A stretch of 64,000 nucleotides of DNA. Source: Bradyrhizobium lupini. Its GTDB lineage: Bacteria > Pseudomonadota > Alphaproteobacteria > Rhizobiales > Xanthobacteraceae. Position numbers and translations under genes: made by a program. Where the stretch lies: contig NZ_CP162553.1 of NCBI RefSeq assembly GCF_040939785.1, positions 6,777,001-6,841,000 on the forward strand, written 5' to 3'. Positions 35,675 to 44,945 of this stretch are shown here, piece by piece. Position 1 is the first letter of the stretch. Each line of letters opens with the position of its first letter. A model generated the notes under the pieces. The model was given only the letters and a program-made list of their open reading frames with translations, ran no database searches and was not told the DNA's origin.

Positions 35675-36527
35675 AGCAGCTTCCGCGCCTATAGCAATCA
35701 GCCGTGACCATCCGGCCAGCCGCTACCCCCTCGTGCTCAAAGGCCAGCCGGCGCTGGTCACCGGAGCGAATTCCGGGATCGGAAAAGCGGTCGCCCTCGG
35801 ATTAGCAGCAAGCGGCGCCGACGTCGTGGTCAACTACGTGGTCGATCCGGCAGCGGCGGAGGAGGTCGCCCACTCCGTCGAGACTTCCGGCGGCCGGGCG
35901 ATCGCGATCAGGGCGGACGTCAGCGATGAAGAGCAGGTCAGGTCGATGTTCGCACAGGCCATCGAGCATTTCGGAACGTTACACATCCTGGTGAACAACG
36001 CGGGACTGCAGCGCGATGCTGCTTTCCATGAACTGACGCTCGAGCAATGGAACAAGGTGATCGGCGTGAACCTCACCGGCCAATTCCTGTGCGCGCGGGA
36101 GGCTGTCCGGGAGTTCATGAGGCGCGGGGTAGTCAGCGAGGTCTCGGTCGCCGCAGGCAAGCTCGTCTTCATGAGCTCGGTGCACCAGGAGATACCATGG
36201 GCGGGTCACGTCAACTATGCTTCTTCGAAGGGGGGCGTGATGCAATTGATGCGGAGTGTCGCCCAGGAAGTCGCCCCCTTGGCAATTCGCGCCAATGGCG
36301 TGGCTCCAGGCGCCATTCGAACGCCCATCAATCGCCCCGCCTGGGAGACCGCGGAGGCTCTCGGGGGGCTGATGTCGTTGGTGCCGTACAAGCGGATCGG
36401 AGAACCACATGACGTCGCGCAGGCGGTGGCATGGCTCGCTTCGGACGCAGCAGACTATGTGACTGGCGCCACCCTATTCGTCGACGGAGGAATGAGCCTC
36501 TACCCGGGATTCGCAAGCGGCGGCTGA
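35667..36527 (+). CDS. SDR-family oxidoreductase (glucose 1-dehydrogenase-like)
   Basis: This 286-residue enzyme starts at ATG 35667 with GGAGGAAAAC before it, inside the end of the GH15 gene. Classical SDR motifs are present: the nucleotide site TGANSGIGKAVALGLA, NNAG in ILVNNAGLQRDAAF, the catalytic Ser in VFMSSVHQEIPW, Tyr-x-x-x-Lys in YASSKGG, and the C-terminal PGAIRTPINRP and DGGMSLYPG. The motif set resembles glucose 1-dehydrogenase and related sugar dehydrogenases. Coupling to a glucose-releasing GH15 supports an NAD(P)-dependent glucose oxidation step, but the substrate is inferred. It is intact. Confidence 0.8.
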   Translation: MDEAASAPIAISRDHPASRYPLVLKGQPALVTGANSGIGKAVALGLAASGADVVVNYVVDPAAAEEVAHSVETSGGRAIAIRADVSDEEQVRSMFAQAIEHFGTLHILVNNAGLQRDAAFHELTLEQWNKVIGVNLTGQFLCAREAVREFMRRGVVSEVSVAAGKLVFMSSVHQEIPWAGHVNYASSKGGVMQLMRSVAQEVAPLAIRANGVAPGAIRTPINRPAWETAEALGGLMSLVPYKRIGEPHDVAQAVAWLASDAADYVTGATLFVDGGMSLYPGFASGG

Positions 36528-36930
36528 TCCATCCTGAGTTCGGTGTGCGGCAAATCGACAGACGTAGGCAAAAAATCGGAAACGAGCGACATCGTCGACG
36601 CTTAATTGAGCCGCGGCCGGCTGCCGCTTGGGCAGAGAGACTAAGCGTCCGGCCCGCAAGGCCAAGCGATCACCCAAGCCGAAGTGATCAGGCGATCGCG
36701 TCCGCTCTCCGTAGCAGCACGGAGAGACCGTTCTGCCGGCGGCAAATGAGGATCCTCGCTCCGAGGCTTGGGTCGGGAGTCGTCGCGCACCCAGACTGAC
36801 GGTGACGAAGTTGGAGGGCAGAGCAGCGCGCGCGGCATGCCCAATTGGCGCCGCTCGCCGAGTCGCTGCAGCCGGCTACATCGGTGTGCCGAGAGTACGA
36901 ACGCGAGCTGCCGCGTCAAAGAAATGAGAT
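36528..36930. other. convergent intergenic region, nothing assignable
   Basis: This lies between the SDR gene and the oppositely oriented NYN gene. No terminator hairpin with a T-tract and no convincing frame was found. Confidence 0.35.
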
Positions 36931-37560
36931 TTAGGAACCGCTCGAGCCTTCTCCGGAACGCCGGGTGCTGCTCCCGCGCGGCATGAAGTGCGGTAAGCGG
37001 GGTTCTCCGCGGTCGGGTGGCGGCGGGCGCTCGGGGGGATTTCGCCCCACCCTCGCTTGGAGCTCCACGAGATCGACAAAGACATCGGCCTGCCGCCTGA
37101 GTTCGTCGGCGATCATCGGCGGCTGGATTGATATCGTCGACACGACTGTCACGCGCACGCCCCGCCGCTGCACCGCCTCGACCAGCGAACGGAAATTGCC
37201 GTCGCCTGTGAACAGCACCATCTCGTCGAGACGCTCGGCCATCTCCATGGCGTCGACCGCCAGTTCGATGTCCATGTTGCCCTTGACCTTGCGCCGTCCT
37301 GAGGCGTCGAAAAATTCCTTCGTCGCCTTCGTGACCACCATGAAGCCATTGTAGTCGAGCCAGTCGATCAGCGGCCGGATCGACGAGTACTCCTGATCCT
37401 CGATAACGGCGGTATAGTAGAACGCGCGTACCAACGTGCCGCGCCCTTCGAACTCTTTCAACAGCCGTCTATAGTCAAGATCGAAGCCCAAGCTTCTGGA
37501 GGTGGCGTAGAGGTTAGCGCCGTCTATGAAGAGGGCAATTCTGTTAGATGCCGAGACCAT
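36931..37560 (-). CDS. NYN-domain (LabA/DUF88-type) protein, copy 2
   Basis: This 209-residue protein starts at ATG 37560 (MVSASNRIALFIDGANLYAT). It has the same order of NYN motifs as copy 1: FIDGANLYAT, AFYYTAVIEDQEYSSIRPL, GNMDIELAVDAMEMAE, LFTGDGNFRSLVEAVQRRG. It differs mainly at both ends; its tail is Pro/Arg/Ser-rich. It is predicted to be a cytoplasmic PIN-like nuclease or RNA-associated regulator. Long stretches of DNA are nearly identical to 24944-25552 in inverted orientation, so homologous recombination between the copies could invert the 11 kb in between. Confidence 0.85.
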   Translation of the reverse strand: MVSASNRIALFIDGANLYATSRSLGFDLDYRRLLKEFEGRGTLVRAFYYTAVIEDQEYSSIRPLIDWLDYNGFMVVTKATKEFFDASGRRKVKGNMDIELAVDAMEMAERLDEMVLFTGDGNFRSLVEAVQRRGVRVTVVSTISIQPPMIADELRRQADVFVDLVELQARVGRNPPERPPPPDRGEPRLPHFMPRGSSTRRSGEGSSGS

Positions 37561-38293
37561 TTCATGCCACTGCGGTTGCAGCCCAAGCGGAGGCGCTTCC
37601 GCACAGGCTAGGAGACACCCAAGTAAAGCTAAGGTAAATCGGAGCGGCTGATTGAGCTTGTGTCCGCTAACTCGAACTCCCAGAACGGTCGTTCAGTGTC
37701 CGAGCTCCAACGGCCACAAGCTACCCAAAACCGCTCTCGGATTCAAAACCTATTTGCCCTGCGCGAATTACATCGGGGACAGGATCGAAATCGATGGTGG
37801 ACACCTTCAATGCAGACCATCGGAGGGCTTGGCAACAACGCATGAACTTTCTCGATCGGCCGATCGCTCGCCGTTATCCACGACAGCTTGAGGCATAGAT
37901 CAGGCTGGAGGTTGCCGCACGAAGGTTCATCGAAGGCGAGATCACAAGGGACGTGCCGTAGCCGGACCAGGACCGTTGCGAGGAAACGAGCAATTGCTAG
38001 GCGGCTGCGCAGCCAGTTCGACCTGAAGCTTTGACAGACCGAGACCGGCCGGCGACCGCCGCAAACCGCGTGCAACGCGCCATCGCTCAGGCAGCTGGGG
38101 ACGAATGCCCCGGGTTTCGAGATCTCCGGACTGCGGGGAACACGCGGGGTTCGGTTCGTCGCGACCGGATAAGTATACTTTTGAACGATAGCGGTGCAGG
38201 GCAGTTGCCCTGCATCACCGGCAAAGGGCACTCGCGAGCTTCCCATAGCCAAGAGCTTTATTGTGCTCCCGCTGCACAGACCGAGAGCACTCT
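37561..38293. other. intergenic region with a strong inverted repeat
   Basis: No gene is supported. AAGTATACTT (38171-38180) is a perfect palindrome. TGCAGGGCA/TGCCCTGCA (38195-38214) forms a 9-bp stem with a 2-base loop, extended by GGTG/CACC. The stem-loop stands about 80 bases before the small gene at 38294. Confidence 0.45.
38195..38214. repeat. 9-bp perfect inverted repeat
   Basis: TGCAGGGCA pairs with TGCCCTGCA across GT, and flanking GGTG/CACC lengthens the stem with one mismatch. There is no T-tract. It could be an operator or an RNA hairpin. Confidence 0.5.
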
Positions 38294-38443
38294 ATGAACC
38301 GGCCGGTTAGTGAGGAGACGCGGAAACTTCTGGAGCGCGCACACAAAGCCATCGAACATTCCATCGTGCTCTCTCGAGGCACTCCCCGAGGCGCGCTCCA
38401 GAAGGAGCCGCGGGCTCCCCGACGAGCGTCTATCGACGAATAG
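38294..38443 (+). CDS. 49-residue small helical protein
   Basis: The frame starts at ATG 38294: MNRPVSEETRKLLERAHKAI then EHSIVLSRGTPRGAL. The first 27 residues are an amphipathic helix of a kind I recall in short bradyrhizobial proteins. The later part is Arg/Pro-rich and may be out of frame: another frame gives a continuation ending RRSRGLPDERLSTNS. The function is unknown. Confidence 0.4.
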   Translation: MNRPVSEETRKLLERAHKAIEHSIVLSRGTPRGALQKEPRAPRRASIDE

Positions 38444-39847
38444 CAGCGTTCCGGCTCTGCCGTTGCGGATGGCCCACTTAGCGGCGAACTCAGGGCGTCG
38501 CACCCCGGATGTGTGAGGACGTCAGGTTAGATTGCTCCAGAAGAGGGGTCTCAGGTTCGCGGTGCGAAGAAGATGGCGCCTGGCTGCGGCGCTTCGATCG
38601 GTCGGCTCTGGCGGTCTAGACCTGGACACCAGAGCGCCGGTGATGGTTCCGCTGTTTCAGAAACCCAAATGCGGGAGTTCAATCGACGCATCATCTCCTG
38701 GCAAGCGTGACAAGCAAAACCGGCTGGACGCGATCCCGGGTGTCGCCGGCGTTCGCGACAGCTCATCTGACCCCGGTGCCTAGAGGTCCGCACGTAATCC
38801 CAAACGCGCGGTCAAGTCGGCGCCGCCGCCAACGGGCCCATGAGGCACGGCGCTTCCTACATAAAGTAGGCGAAGCGTGTCAGCGCGAGTGTACCGTAGC
38901 TGTACCCGCGGCACGCTCCGGACGATCTTCTTTGCGCAACTCTCCTTGCGCTCCACCTACGCGCAGCGTCGCAGCAAGCACACTCCTGCCGAGGTTTCGC
39001 TACCTGGATCAGGCGGACGGAAGGGGTCGCACCGCGACACTAAAGACCCGAGACCCCTGTTCCCTGTCGGAACTAAATGCACGTAAAGTGGAGTTCGGTT
39101 CCGCCGAAATTGTATTTGCAAACGAGCTCCGGCTAAGTCAGAATTTCGGTACCGGGGCTGGCTGCATACTTCACTTGATCTTTTTCACCCGGCTTCATTG
39201 ACCAGGCGCGGGCCGCAGCGATTTCACATCACGCTGCGGCCTTCGCCGTATGGCCGCCAGCACACATGGGGCCGCCAGCGTCAACGGGCGTTCGGTGCGT
39301 CTTTTCCCCTAGGAAAAGTAGTCTTGGTTCTGCCCTGCCTAGGTCTCTCGGGGAGCGGCCCCTCTGATGGTTGAAGGAGGCGGTGCCGCGCCCCGTGCCA
39401 AAGGCCTCTCTCGTCGGAGAAAACTGGGGTCTCAGAGGGTTTCAGGCACGCTCGGGTGGCGCCCGTCGGGCGATCGCCCTTTCCGAACGACTGCCGGCTT
39501 CCGGCGAGACCATCTTGGTGGTTCTCGCCTCCGGCGACCGCGTCACCCTCCCGCGACCTGCAAGGATCGCGCGGAAGCATGTGTGGTCGTCGTGGAGCAG
39601 GCTATCGGCCGGATTATCAGTGGTCCATGCAGGACGTCGGGGGGCGCGCCGCGGGCGCGGTCGGACGGCGCGCGAGGTCGCAAGACCTCCGGCGCCGCCG
39701 CGACGGACCGGCTCGCGCCGCCCCTTCTCCGGTCGAGGGTGAGATGCTCTCGCGCGAGCGGGATCCACGGCTCGATCCCGCGACCCCGGACCGGCTTCAC
39801 CGCCGGCGCGGGGGCGGATGCCACACGAGAATTCGGTAAGCCCGGCA
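38444..39847. other. long stretch without a supported gene
   Basis: Frames on both strands are GC-driven and without ribosome binding sites or motifs. Around 39155-39195 the DNA resembles the 23860-23912 stretch (ACCGGGGCTGGC, ATCT-TTTTCACCCGG). At 39220-39265 a CGCAGCG/CGCTGCG hairpin follows. The region looks like decayed or regulatory sequence. Confidence 0.35.
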
Positions 39848-40597
39848 TCATCCACTTGCGTTTGACAAAACAAATGCAACTAAAAGCCCGACCACCACAA
39901 GCACTCCGGTAATCTTCTGCTCAACCTCGAAGGCCTCTGGGATCATGGTATTCACGACCATAGTGAGGAGCGCGCCGGCCGCTATCGCGTTCACCGTCGC
40001 AGTCAGCTTTGGCGAGGCCCCGGCCAAAAACGCTGCTCCGCAGAGCGAACTCAGACCGGACAATACGGCGATCGTGATCCACAGCCCGAAAATGTACTTC
40101 GCGCTGCGGCCCGCCTTGCGCATTCCGACCGCGCTCGAGAGCCCCTCCGGAAAGTTTGAGAGGAAGATCGCGGCGAGCATGGCGATGCTTACGCCTTTTC
40201 CACTCAAAAGCGTGAGGCCGAGAACGACGCTTTCGGGTATTCCGTCCAGGAGCGAGCCAACCGCGATCGCCATACCGGCCCCCGTTCCGGCTTGCTGCTG
40301 TTGATCGCCCGACTGCTTCCGGTGATGCCCGCCGCGTTTCGAAACGATGTGATCGGCGAGCGCATATGCCAGTGAGCCGATGAGGGCACCGGCAAGGATC
40401 GGCAATAGTCCGCCTTCCTCATAGCCATCTTCGAGCAGATCGTACGCCACCGCTGAAATCAGGACGCCGCATCCAAACGACATTATTCCGGCGACAAGCC
40501 ATCTTGGCAGTGTCGCAAGGTAAGCCACAGCTGCTCCTGCCACCAGCGACGAAGCTCCCAGTACCCCCCACAGGCCAGCGCTCAACCATACGGGCAT
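39848..40597 (-). CDS. ZIP-family metal transporter
   Basis: This 249-residue inner-membrane protein starts at ATG 40597 (MPVWLSAGLWGVLGASSLVA). About eight hydrophobic segments are present. The metal-site helices carry GSLLDGIPESVVLG and FLSNFPEGLSSAVGMRKAG (His replaced by D/N in these ZIP-like members), and a His/Gln-rich cytoplasmic loop (KRGGHHRKQSGDQQQQ) separates the halves. It probably imports a divalent metal such as zinc. It is intact and ends in VVGLLVAFVLSNASG. No metal regulator is nearby. Confidence 0.75.
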   Translation of the reverse strand: MPVWLSAGLWGVLGASSLVAGAAVAYLATLPRWLVAGIMSFGCGVLISAVAYDLLEDGYEEGGLLPILAGALIGSLAYALADHIVSKRGGHHRKQSGDQQQQAGTGAGMAIAVGSLLDGIPESVVLGLTLLSGKGVSIAMLAAIFLSNFPEGLSSAVGMRKAGRSAKYIFGLWITIAVLSGLSSLCGAAFLAGASPKLTATVNAIAAGALLTMVVNTMIPEAFEVEQKITGVLVVVGLLVAFVLSNASG

Positions 40598-40672
40598 CAC
40601 ACGCCCACTCCATTGCGGACCGACGTCCGTACGGCAGAGCACAGAACCTGCGACGAAGTCTGCAGCCAGTGC

Positions 40673-41110
40673 TCACCGCAACACCCAGAGCAGGATGGCG
40701 AATAACATGCAAACCACCGCACCTGCCAACACAACAGCTGCCGTCGGTAAGCTGGAGTGCCCGGAAGATCCATGCCAAGCCGGCTGCTCCGGCGGACGGC
40801 TCGCGAGCCAATTCGCGCCATCAGTGCGCGGCGGGTCCGTCTTGGTTAATCTCACGGTTGGTTGATGGCGACGTGCTTCGGGGGAGGGCCTGGGGGACCC
40901 AACGAGCAATTTCGGGTCCACTAGGACCTCAATGCCTTTTTCTTCAAGATAGGCCATTGTTGCCGCGACGTCTTCATCGCTCATCCGATCGATCGGAAGC
41001 GACTTGCGAATGTCGTCAACAGTAAGCGCGCCTCGGAGTTGGCCTAGAGCCGCAAGATTCCAGAGCGAGCCATTTCGCGATTGAGAGCCGTTTGTTGTGC
41101 GCGCGTTCAT
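40673..41110 (-). CDS. tail-anchored protein with sigma-70 region 1.1-like domain
   Basis: This 145-residue protein has residues about 20-70 (LAALGQLRGALTVDDIRKSL, then MSDEDVAATMAYLEEKGIEV) that follow the region 1.1 domain of primary sigma factors ('Lt.ddi.d.LP......dei...l...gI.v'). The rest of a sigma factor is absent. A charged linker leads to one C-terminal transmembrane helix (AAVVLAGAVVCMLFAILLWV), so the domain should face the cytoplasm as a tail-anchored protein. The domain may bind RNA polymerase or DNA as in sigma factors; a membrane-bound regulator is inferred. No Shine-Dalgarno is obvious at ATG 41110. Confidence 0.65.
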   Translation of the reverse strand: MNARTTNGSQSRNGSLWNLAALGQLRGALTVDDIRKSLPIDRMSDEDVAATMAYLEEKGIEVLVDPKLLVGSPRPSPEARRHQPTVRLTKTDPPRTDGANWLASRPPEQPAWHGSSGHSSLPTAAVVLAGAVVCMLFAILLWVLR

Positions 41111-41388
41111 GCGGGTACTTTCGCACAGGAGGGAGCGGAAGTGGGTGTTGCACCTACAACGCCGCGGGGCGCCAGTCGTTCGTTAGAACTCGTGCGCTCC
41201 ACGAGCCATCGTACCCGTGAGTAACAAATTTTCACCGCCCATGGCGCCCATTGACGTGGGCGGCACGAATAGCAGAGGGAGCCCCACGGCTTTGTGCGCA
41301 AGCGTACCGAAAATCGAGCCATTGAACCTCTGCGGGAGCAGGATCTGTAGCTATGATATCTGCCGATGCGCCGACGAGGATCATCGTA

Positions 41389-41604
41389 GTGCCGCGATAC
41401 TTCTTCCACATCCACAATCACAGATCCTTCAGCGACCGCGATGGAGAAGAGCTGCCGGACGATAACGCAGCGTGGCGCGAGGCGCTGCGGACCCTGAAGA
41501 CGCTCGAAAGCAATCTGGACCCTGGGCAGCAGTGGCGCCTTTCCGTGCGCGGCCCTCGTGGCCCGCTGTTTGAGATCAGCATCGACACTGCACGCCTGAG
41601 CTGA
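41389..41604 (+). CDS. DUF6894-type small protein
   Basis: This 71-residue protein starts at GTG 41389 behind GAGGA: PRYFFHIHNHRSFSDRDGEE, then LPDDNAAWREALRTLKTLES. 'PRYFFh...g....D..G.elpd...A..EA' is the signature of a small rhizobial family that I know as DUF6894. The function is unknown. A relative lies at 43669-43893 on the other strand. Confidence 0.7.
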   Translation: MPRYFFHIHNHRSFSDRDGEELPDDNAAWREALRTLKTLESNLDPGQQWRLSVRGPRGPLFEISIDTARLS

Positions 41605-41872
41605 TCCTGAATTGCGCGGTGTCCTGAATTGCGCGGTGCGCTGCGCGCATTGCGGCGCCGCGGCAACAAAAGCAGCGCGCCTCTTTGGAGCTCGCCTGAT
41701 CACGTCCAAAATAGCCCGTGCGTGTGCTAGTTCAGCGGGTCGCATCAAGGCACCTCTCGATAGGGCGCTTGGGATCTACAATACCGAGCGATACTTCGCC
41801 GGAACCACAGTTCGCGCGCTACATGTTGTACCCTCGACCGGCACTCTGGTCGTGTCGGCTATGACCGTCGAA

Positions 41873-42103
41873 CTAGTTTCGATGGTTGGCCAGCTTCCTG
41901 CGATTTCTCACCGCGCGATCGAGCGTCGCGAACATCTGAATAATGGCCCGTCGTGCGGCCGCCTGGTATGGAAACGTGCTGAACGCAACGGCGCGCGCGA
42001 TCTCCAGCTTTACTTCGTCGGTCTTATAGATCTCAGGCAGAGTTCGAAACGTTTCATCTATTGCGTCCTGCATCTGGTTGGCCATTTGGGTGTCGATCAA
42101 CAT
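41873..42103 (-). CDS. small hypothetical protein
   Basis: This 76-residue helical protein starts at ATG 42103: MLIDTQMANQMQDAIDETFR, then TDEVKLEIARAVAFSTFPYQ and AARRAIIQMFATLDRAVRN. The composition is natural and the frame has a CGAGG upstream. It is probably a member of a short rhizobial family. The function is unknown. Confidence 0.5.
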   Translation of the reverse strand: MLIDTQMANQMQDAIDETFRTLPEIYKTDEVKLEIARAVAFSTFPYQAAARRAIIQMFATLDRAVRNRRKLANHRN

Positions 42104-42629
42104 CGTGGCCTCGCTTTGGACCCTGTGAACCCGGTCCGCTATTCAGCAGGGCTGGTCGCCGCCAGCTGCCCTTCGTTTAGACGACAAGTTACTTCCGAAA
42201 GCGGAGCTAAGTCCTGCCTGCTCGTCCGAGTTTGGTACGACACCGCGCATACAACGTGTCGCAGGAGCAATGGGATGTTGCACGGGCGTGTCTGGCAGAG
42301 TGGATACAGGGAGGTGTTCGAGGGCGCCGTCGTTGGGAGATGTAGCAGCTTTCGTTCCAAGCGGCAGCCGCTGTGCATCGACCGAGACGCTCAAAGGTTT
42401 GCGAAACTCGCCTGCCGTCAGTTATCTCTCTGCTCCTGTCCCAAGTAGTGCACTAGAGGAGAGCAAATACTGCCATGCAAACAAGGCTCGGCTACGGAGA
42501 GCGACGATCGCAAGAAGCTGAGCGATACCAGCCAGGTGTCCGTTCGGCGCGGAATTTCGCCGCTTGCGCTCGGGTTTGATGTGAGGAATCATATCCCGGA
42601 AAGTCCCCCGGTTGTGCTGGAGCCCGGCC
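42104..42629. other. intergenic region before the Crp/Fnr gene
   Basis: No supported gene. Two similar short segments (GCTCAGATTAC-type and CAAGTTACTTCC / CAGGTTGCTTCC) occur at about 42185 and 42690 but are too diverged to call a repeat. The promoter of the regulator is expected here. Confidence 0.35.
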
Positions 42630-43379
42630 TTGAACGATATAGCAACGGGGAGCGAGGCGACGGCGCCGGTTTCACGGAATCGGCTACTCAGGTTGCTTCC
42701 AAAAGAGGAATTCCAATCAATCAAGTCCAGGGCAGAAGAAGTGCGGCTTCGGCCTCGCCAAATCCTTCATCACTGGCGTTCCTCGTTGGAACATGTCTAT
42801 TTTATTACGGACGGGCTGGTATCCGTGAGTGCGAAGGTCGGTGAGAACGACTATGTGGAGGCTTGGCTCATTGGCAGCGAAGGCGCTGTCGGTGCGCTTC
42901 TTCTCCTGACAGGCCAAGCTCACGCTCCACCGCACCGGCGGATCGTGCAGGTGGGCGGTTCGGCATTGCGGCTCTCCGCACCCGACTTCCTGGAGTTGGC
43001 CAACCGTCTTCCCACGTTCCGTCAGGTCCTTCACCGGTACCTTGCGGTGGTTGTGGTGCAGACGTCCCAATCTGGGGTATGCAATGCAGTCCATTCGCTC
43101 AAGCAGCGACTGGCTCGCTGGCTGCTGGTGGCCTGCCAAAGCTTGGATGATCACAACCTGCCGCTCACCCACGATGTCCTCAGCAGGTTACTTGGCGTGA
43201 GGCGCGCAAGCGTGACTGAATGCCTGAGCGACCTCGAGGATCAGGGCGTGATCAGCACTCATCGCGGGCACATCGAGATCACTAATCCTGACCTTCTTCG
43301 GCAGATCTCATGTGCTTGCTTCCAAATGATTCATCGCGAGTACGCCCGTCAGCTCACAAGCGTCGGTCCGCCGGCCTAG
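42630..43379 (+). CDS. Crp/Fnr-family transcriptional regulator
   Basis: This 249-residue protein has a cyclic-nucleotide-binding-like beta barrel at residues about 25-140 (LLRLLPKEEFQSIKSRAEEV, HVYFITDGLVSVSAKVGEND, WLIGSEGAVGALLLL) and a C-terminal winged helix (LTHDVLSRLLGVRRASVTEC, LEDQGVISTHRGHIEI). It lacks the N-terminal Cys cluster of oxygen-sensing FNR, so the signal is unknown. The start is uncertain: TTG 42630 with GGAG 7 bases before is chosen, and TTG 42612 is possible. It is convergent with the act-cta operon about 600 bases away, and control of that operon is possible but not shown. Confidence 0.75.
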   Translation: MNDIATGSEATAPVSRNRLLRLLPKEEFQSIKSRAEEVRLRPRQILHHWRSSLEHVYFITDGLVSVSAKVGENDYVEAWLIGSEGAVGALLLLTGQAHAPPHRRIVQVGGSALRLSAPDFLELANRLPTFRQVLHRYLAVVVVQTSQSGVCNAVHSLKQRLARWLLVACQSLDDHNLPLTHDVLSRLLGVRRASVTECLSDLEDQGVISTHRGHIEITNPDLLRQISCACFQMIHREYARQLTSVGPPA

Positions 43380-43668
43380 CTGATGCCCGACGGCGCAAGC
43401 TTTCTTTGTGTTGGCCCAGCCTCAAGCTGGTGATCTAGGCGGGTGGTGGCTAGGAGCGCTGTAGCGGGAGCAAAGGCGTTCACAGACCTGAACCGCCTGC
43501 CGGAAGCTGAATGCCCAGCCGCATCGGCCGGTTCTGGTTGGTTGGGTCCTCCGACGGCGATTCATTCGTCGCCGTTAGCTTCGGTCCAACCAGAGGAGTT
43601 CCGCATGCCGGCGAATGGAGCCGGACTACCCCCAGAGCGGGGGAGACGACGTCCCCCAGGTGTCAAGC

Positions 43669-43893
43669 TCAGCCCCTTTGGAGAAGACTAGTCACCGTTT
43701 CCACAACGCGTTGCTCGTTTCTGATGCGGATTGCGGGACGGGTCCCCGTGTCGGTCAGGGCGGCCTCGCGGAACGCCTCGGCCAGCTCACACAGGGCCTC
43801 CTTCCGGGCCGCATCCTCATTCGGGAGTACCATGCCCACCCGATCCAATCTCACCTTGAGCCCTTCGCACTGATCGAAAAAATAGCGCTGCAT
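43669..43893 (-). CDS. DUF6894-type small protein
   Basis: This 74-residue protein starts at ATG 43893: MQRYFFDQCEGLKVRLDRVG, then LPNEDAARKEALCELAEAFR. It has the same RYFFd...G.....D..G..L....AA..EA signature as the protein at 41389. It lies 102 bases downstream of the last oxidase gene on the same strand and could be read through from that operon. The function is unknown. Confidence 0.65.
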   Translation of the reverse strand: MQRYFFDQCEGLKVRLDRVGMVLPNEDAARKEALCELAEAFREAALTDTGTRPAIRIRNEQRVVETVTSLLQRG

Positions 43894-43995
43894 GGCGGAG
43901 AATCAACGCTGCTCGCCTTCGGCAAGATAAAACGCGGTCGGCGGCCAGCCGTTCGTCAGAATGGTACGCTGGAGCACCGGCTTTGTTTGGTGGGG

Positions 43996-44304
43996 CTAGA
44001 TCTTCCCTGTCCTGGTCAGCACATCTGCAAAAGTAAGCAAGAACATGGCCGCGAGAAAGATCAAGCCGGAGACGGCGGCAAGCCTGACCAATGCGCGAGC
44101 TTGGATGAGCTCCATGAAAAAGACCACGACCAAGCTCGACTTGATGACGGCAACGATAACTCCCGACGCGACGGTGATAGGGCCCATAGGAATGTAAGCC
44201 AGGAACATGCTCAATAAGAGCAAAGCGAGAAGTGCGACCCAGATGACCCCGTTCTTGACCCACAGAGCTGACGAACTGCTTGGATGCGATCGATTTCCAG
44301 TCAT
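43996..44304 (-). CDS. ctaF: caa3 oxidase subunit IV
   Basis: This 102-residue membrane protein has three hydrophobic segments ([40 protein letters not shown] and [20 protein letters not shown]). It matches the small COX4_pro/CtaF subunit, including the conserved K(S/A)xLVxxFFMEL core. It stabilises the oxidase core. The ATG at 44304 overlaps the subunit III stop as ATGA, and it is the last gene of the operon. Confidence 0.85.
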   Translation of the reverse strand: MTGNRSHPSSSSALWVKNGVIWVALLALLLLSMFLAYIPMGPITVASGVIVAVIKSSLVVVFFMELIQARALVRLAAVSGLIFLAAMFLLTFADVLTRTGKI

Positions 44305-44945
44305 GAGGCTCTCCCTGGCAAATAAATGAGCGGATACAGAAAGATCCAGACGATATCGACGAGATGCCAATAGAGCGCGGTGACTTCTATTTCGGGATTC
44401 TCGCGCAGGCGAATTCGCCTGGTTGCTCCAAGCACGATCAGCCTGACGACAAGCACGATGCCGATCGTGAGATGGATCGCATGTACCCCGGTAACCAGCC
44501 AATACAGACCATAGAAAAGCTGCGCAGCCGCCTCTGACAGTGCAAAGCCGGCTCCGGGGACCAGATGTTTGTCGATATCCTCCTTGTATTCGAAGCCCTT
44601 CACGACGATGAACGCGAATCCGAGCGCCGCAGTCAGGCCTAGGCAGGTGAGGACGAGAGTGCGGGAGCGTTCGCTCTGGGCCGCAGCTTGGGAGGCGACC
44701 GCAATGGTGAGACTGCTCGTAAGCAGGATGGCGGTGTTGATCGTGCCGAACCAGATGTTTGTGGCGCGACCAGCTGCCGCAAATGCGTCCGGGTGCTCGA
44801 CCCGGCAGACGGCATAGGTGAGCATAAGTGCTCCGAAGAACAGGGTCTCGCTTGCAAGAAAGATCCAGATCCCGAACTTTCCCGCTCGTTGCTGGCGCTC
44901 GAAGCGCTCCCACGGTTCTCGAAGCAGTGCGGTTGCGTCGGTCAT
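44301..44945 (-). CDS. ctaE: cytochrome c oxidase subunit III
   Basis: This 214-residue inner-membrane protein starts at ATG 44945, overlapping the subunit I stop as ATGA. It has about five transmembrane helices. Conserved COX3 features include [20 protein letters not shown] (with the conserved Glu), [13 protein letters not shown] and [20 protein letters not shown], and a final [16 protein letters not shown]. It is the short five-helix form usual in caa3-type enzymes. It supports proton uptake and stability of subunit I. Confidence 0.9.
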   Translation of the reverse strand: MTDATALLREPWERFERQQRAGKFGIWIFLASETLFFGALMLTYAVCRVEHPDAFAAAGRATNIWFGTINTAILLTSSLTIAVASQAAAQSERSRTLVLTCLGLTAALGFAFIVVKGFEYKEDIDKHLVPGAGFALSEAAAQLFYGLYWLVTGVHAIHLTIGIVLVVRLIVLGATRRIRLRENPEIEVTALYWHLVDIVWIFLYPLIYLPGRAS

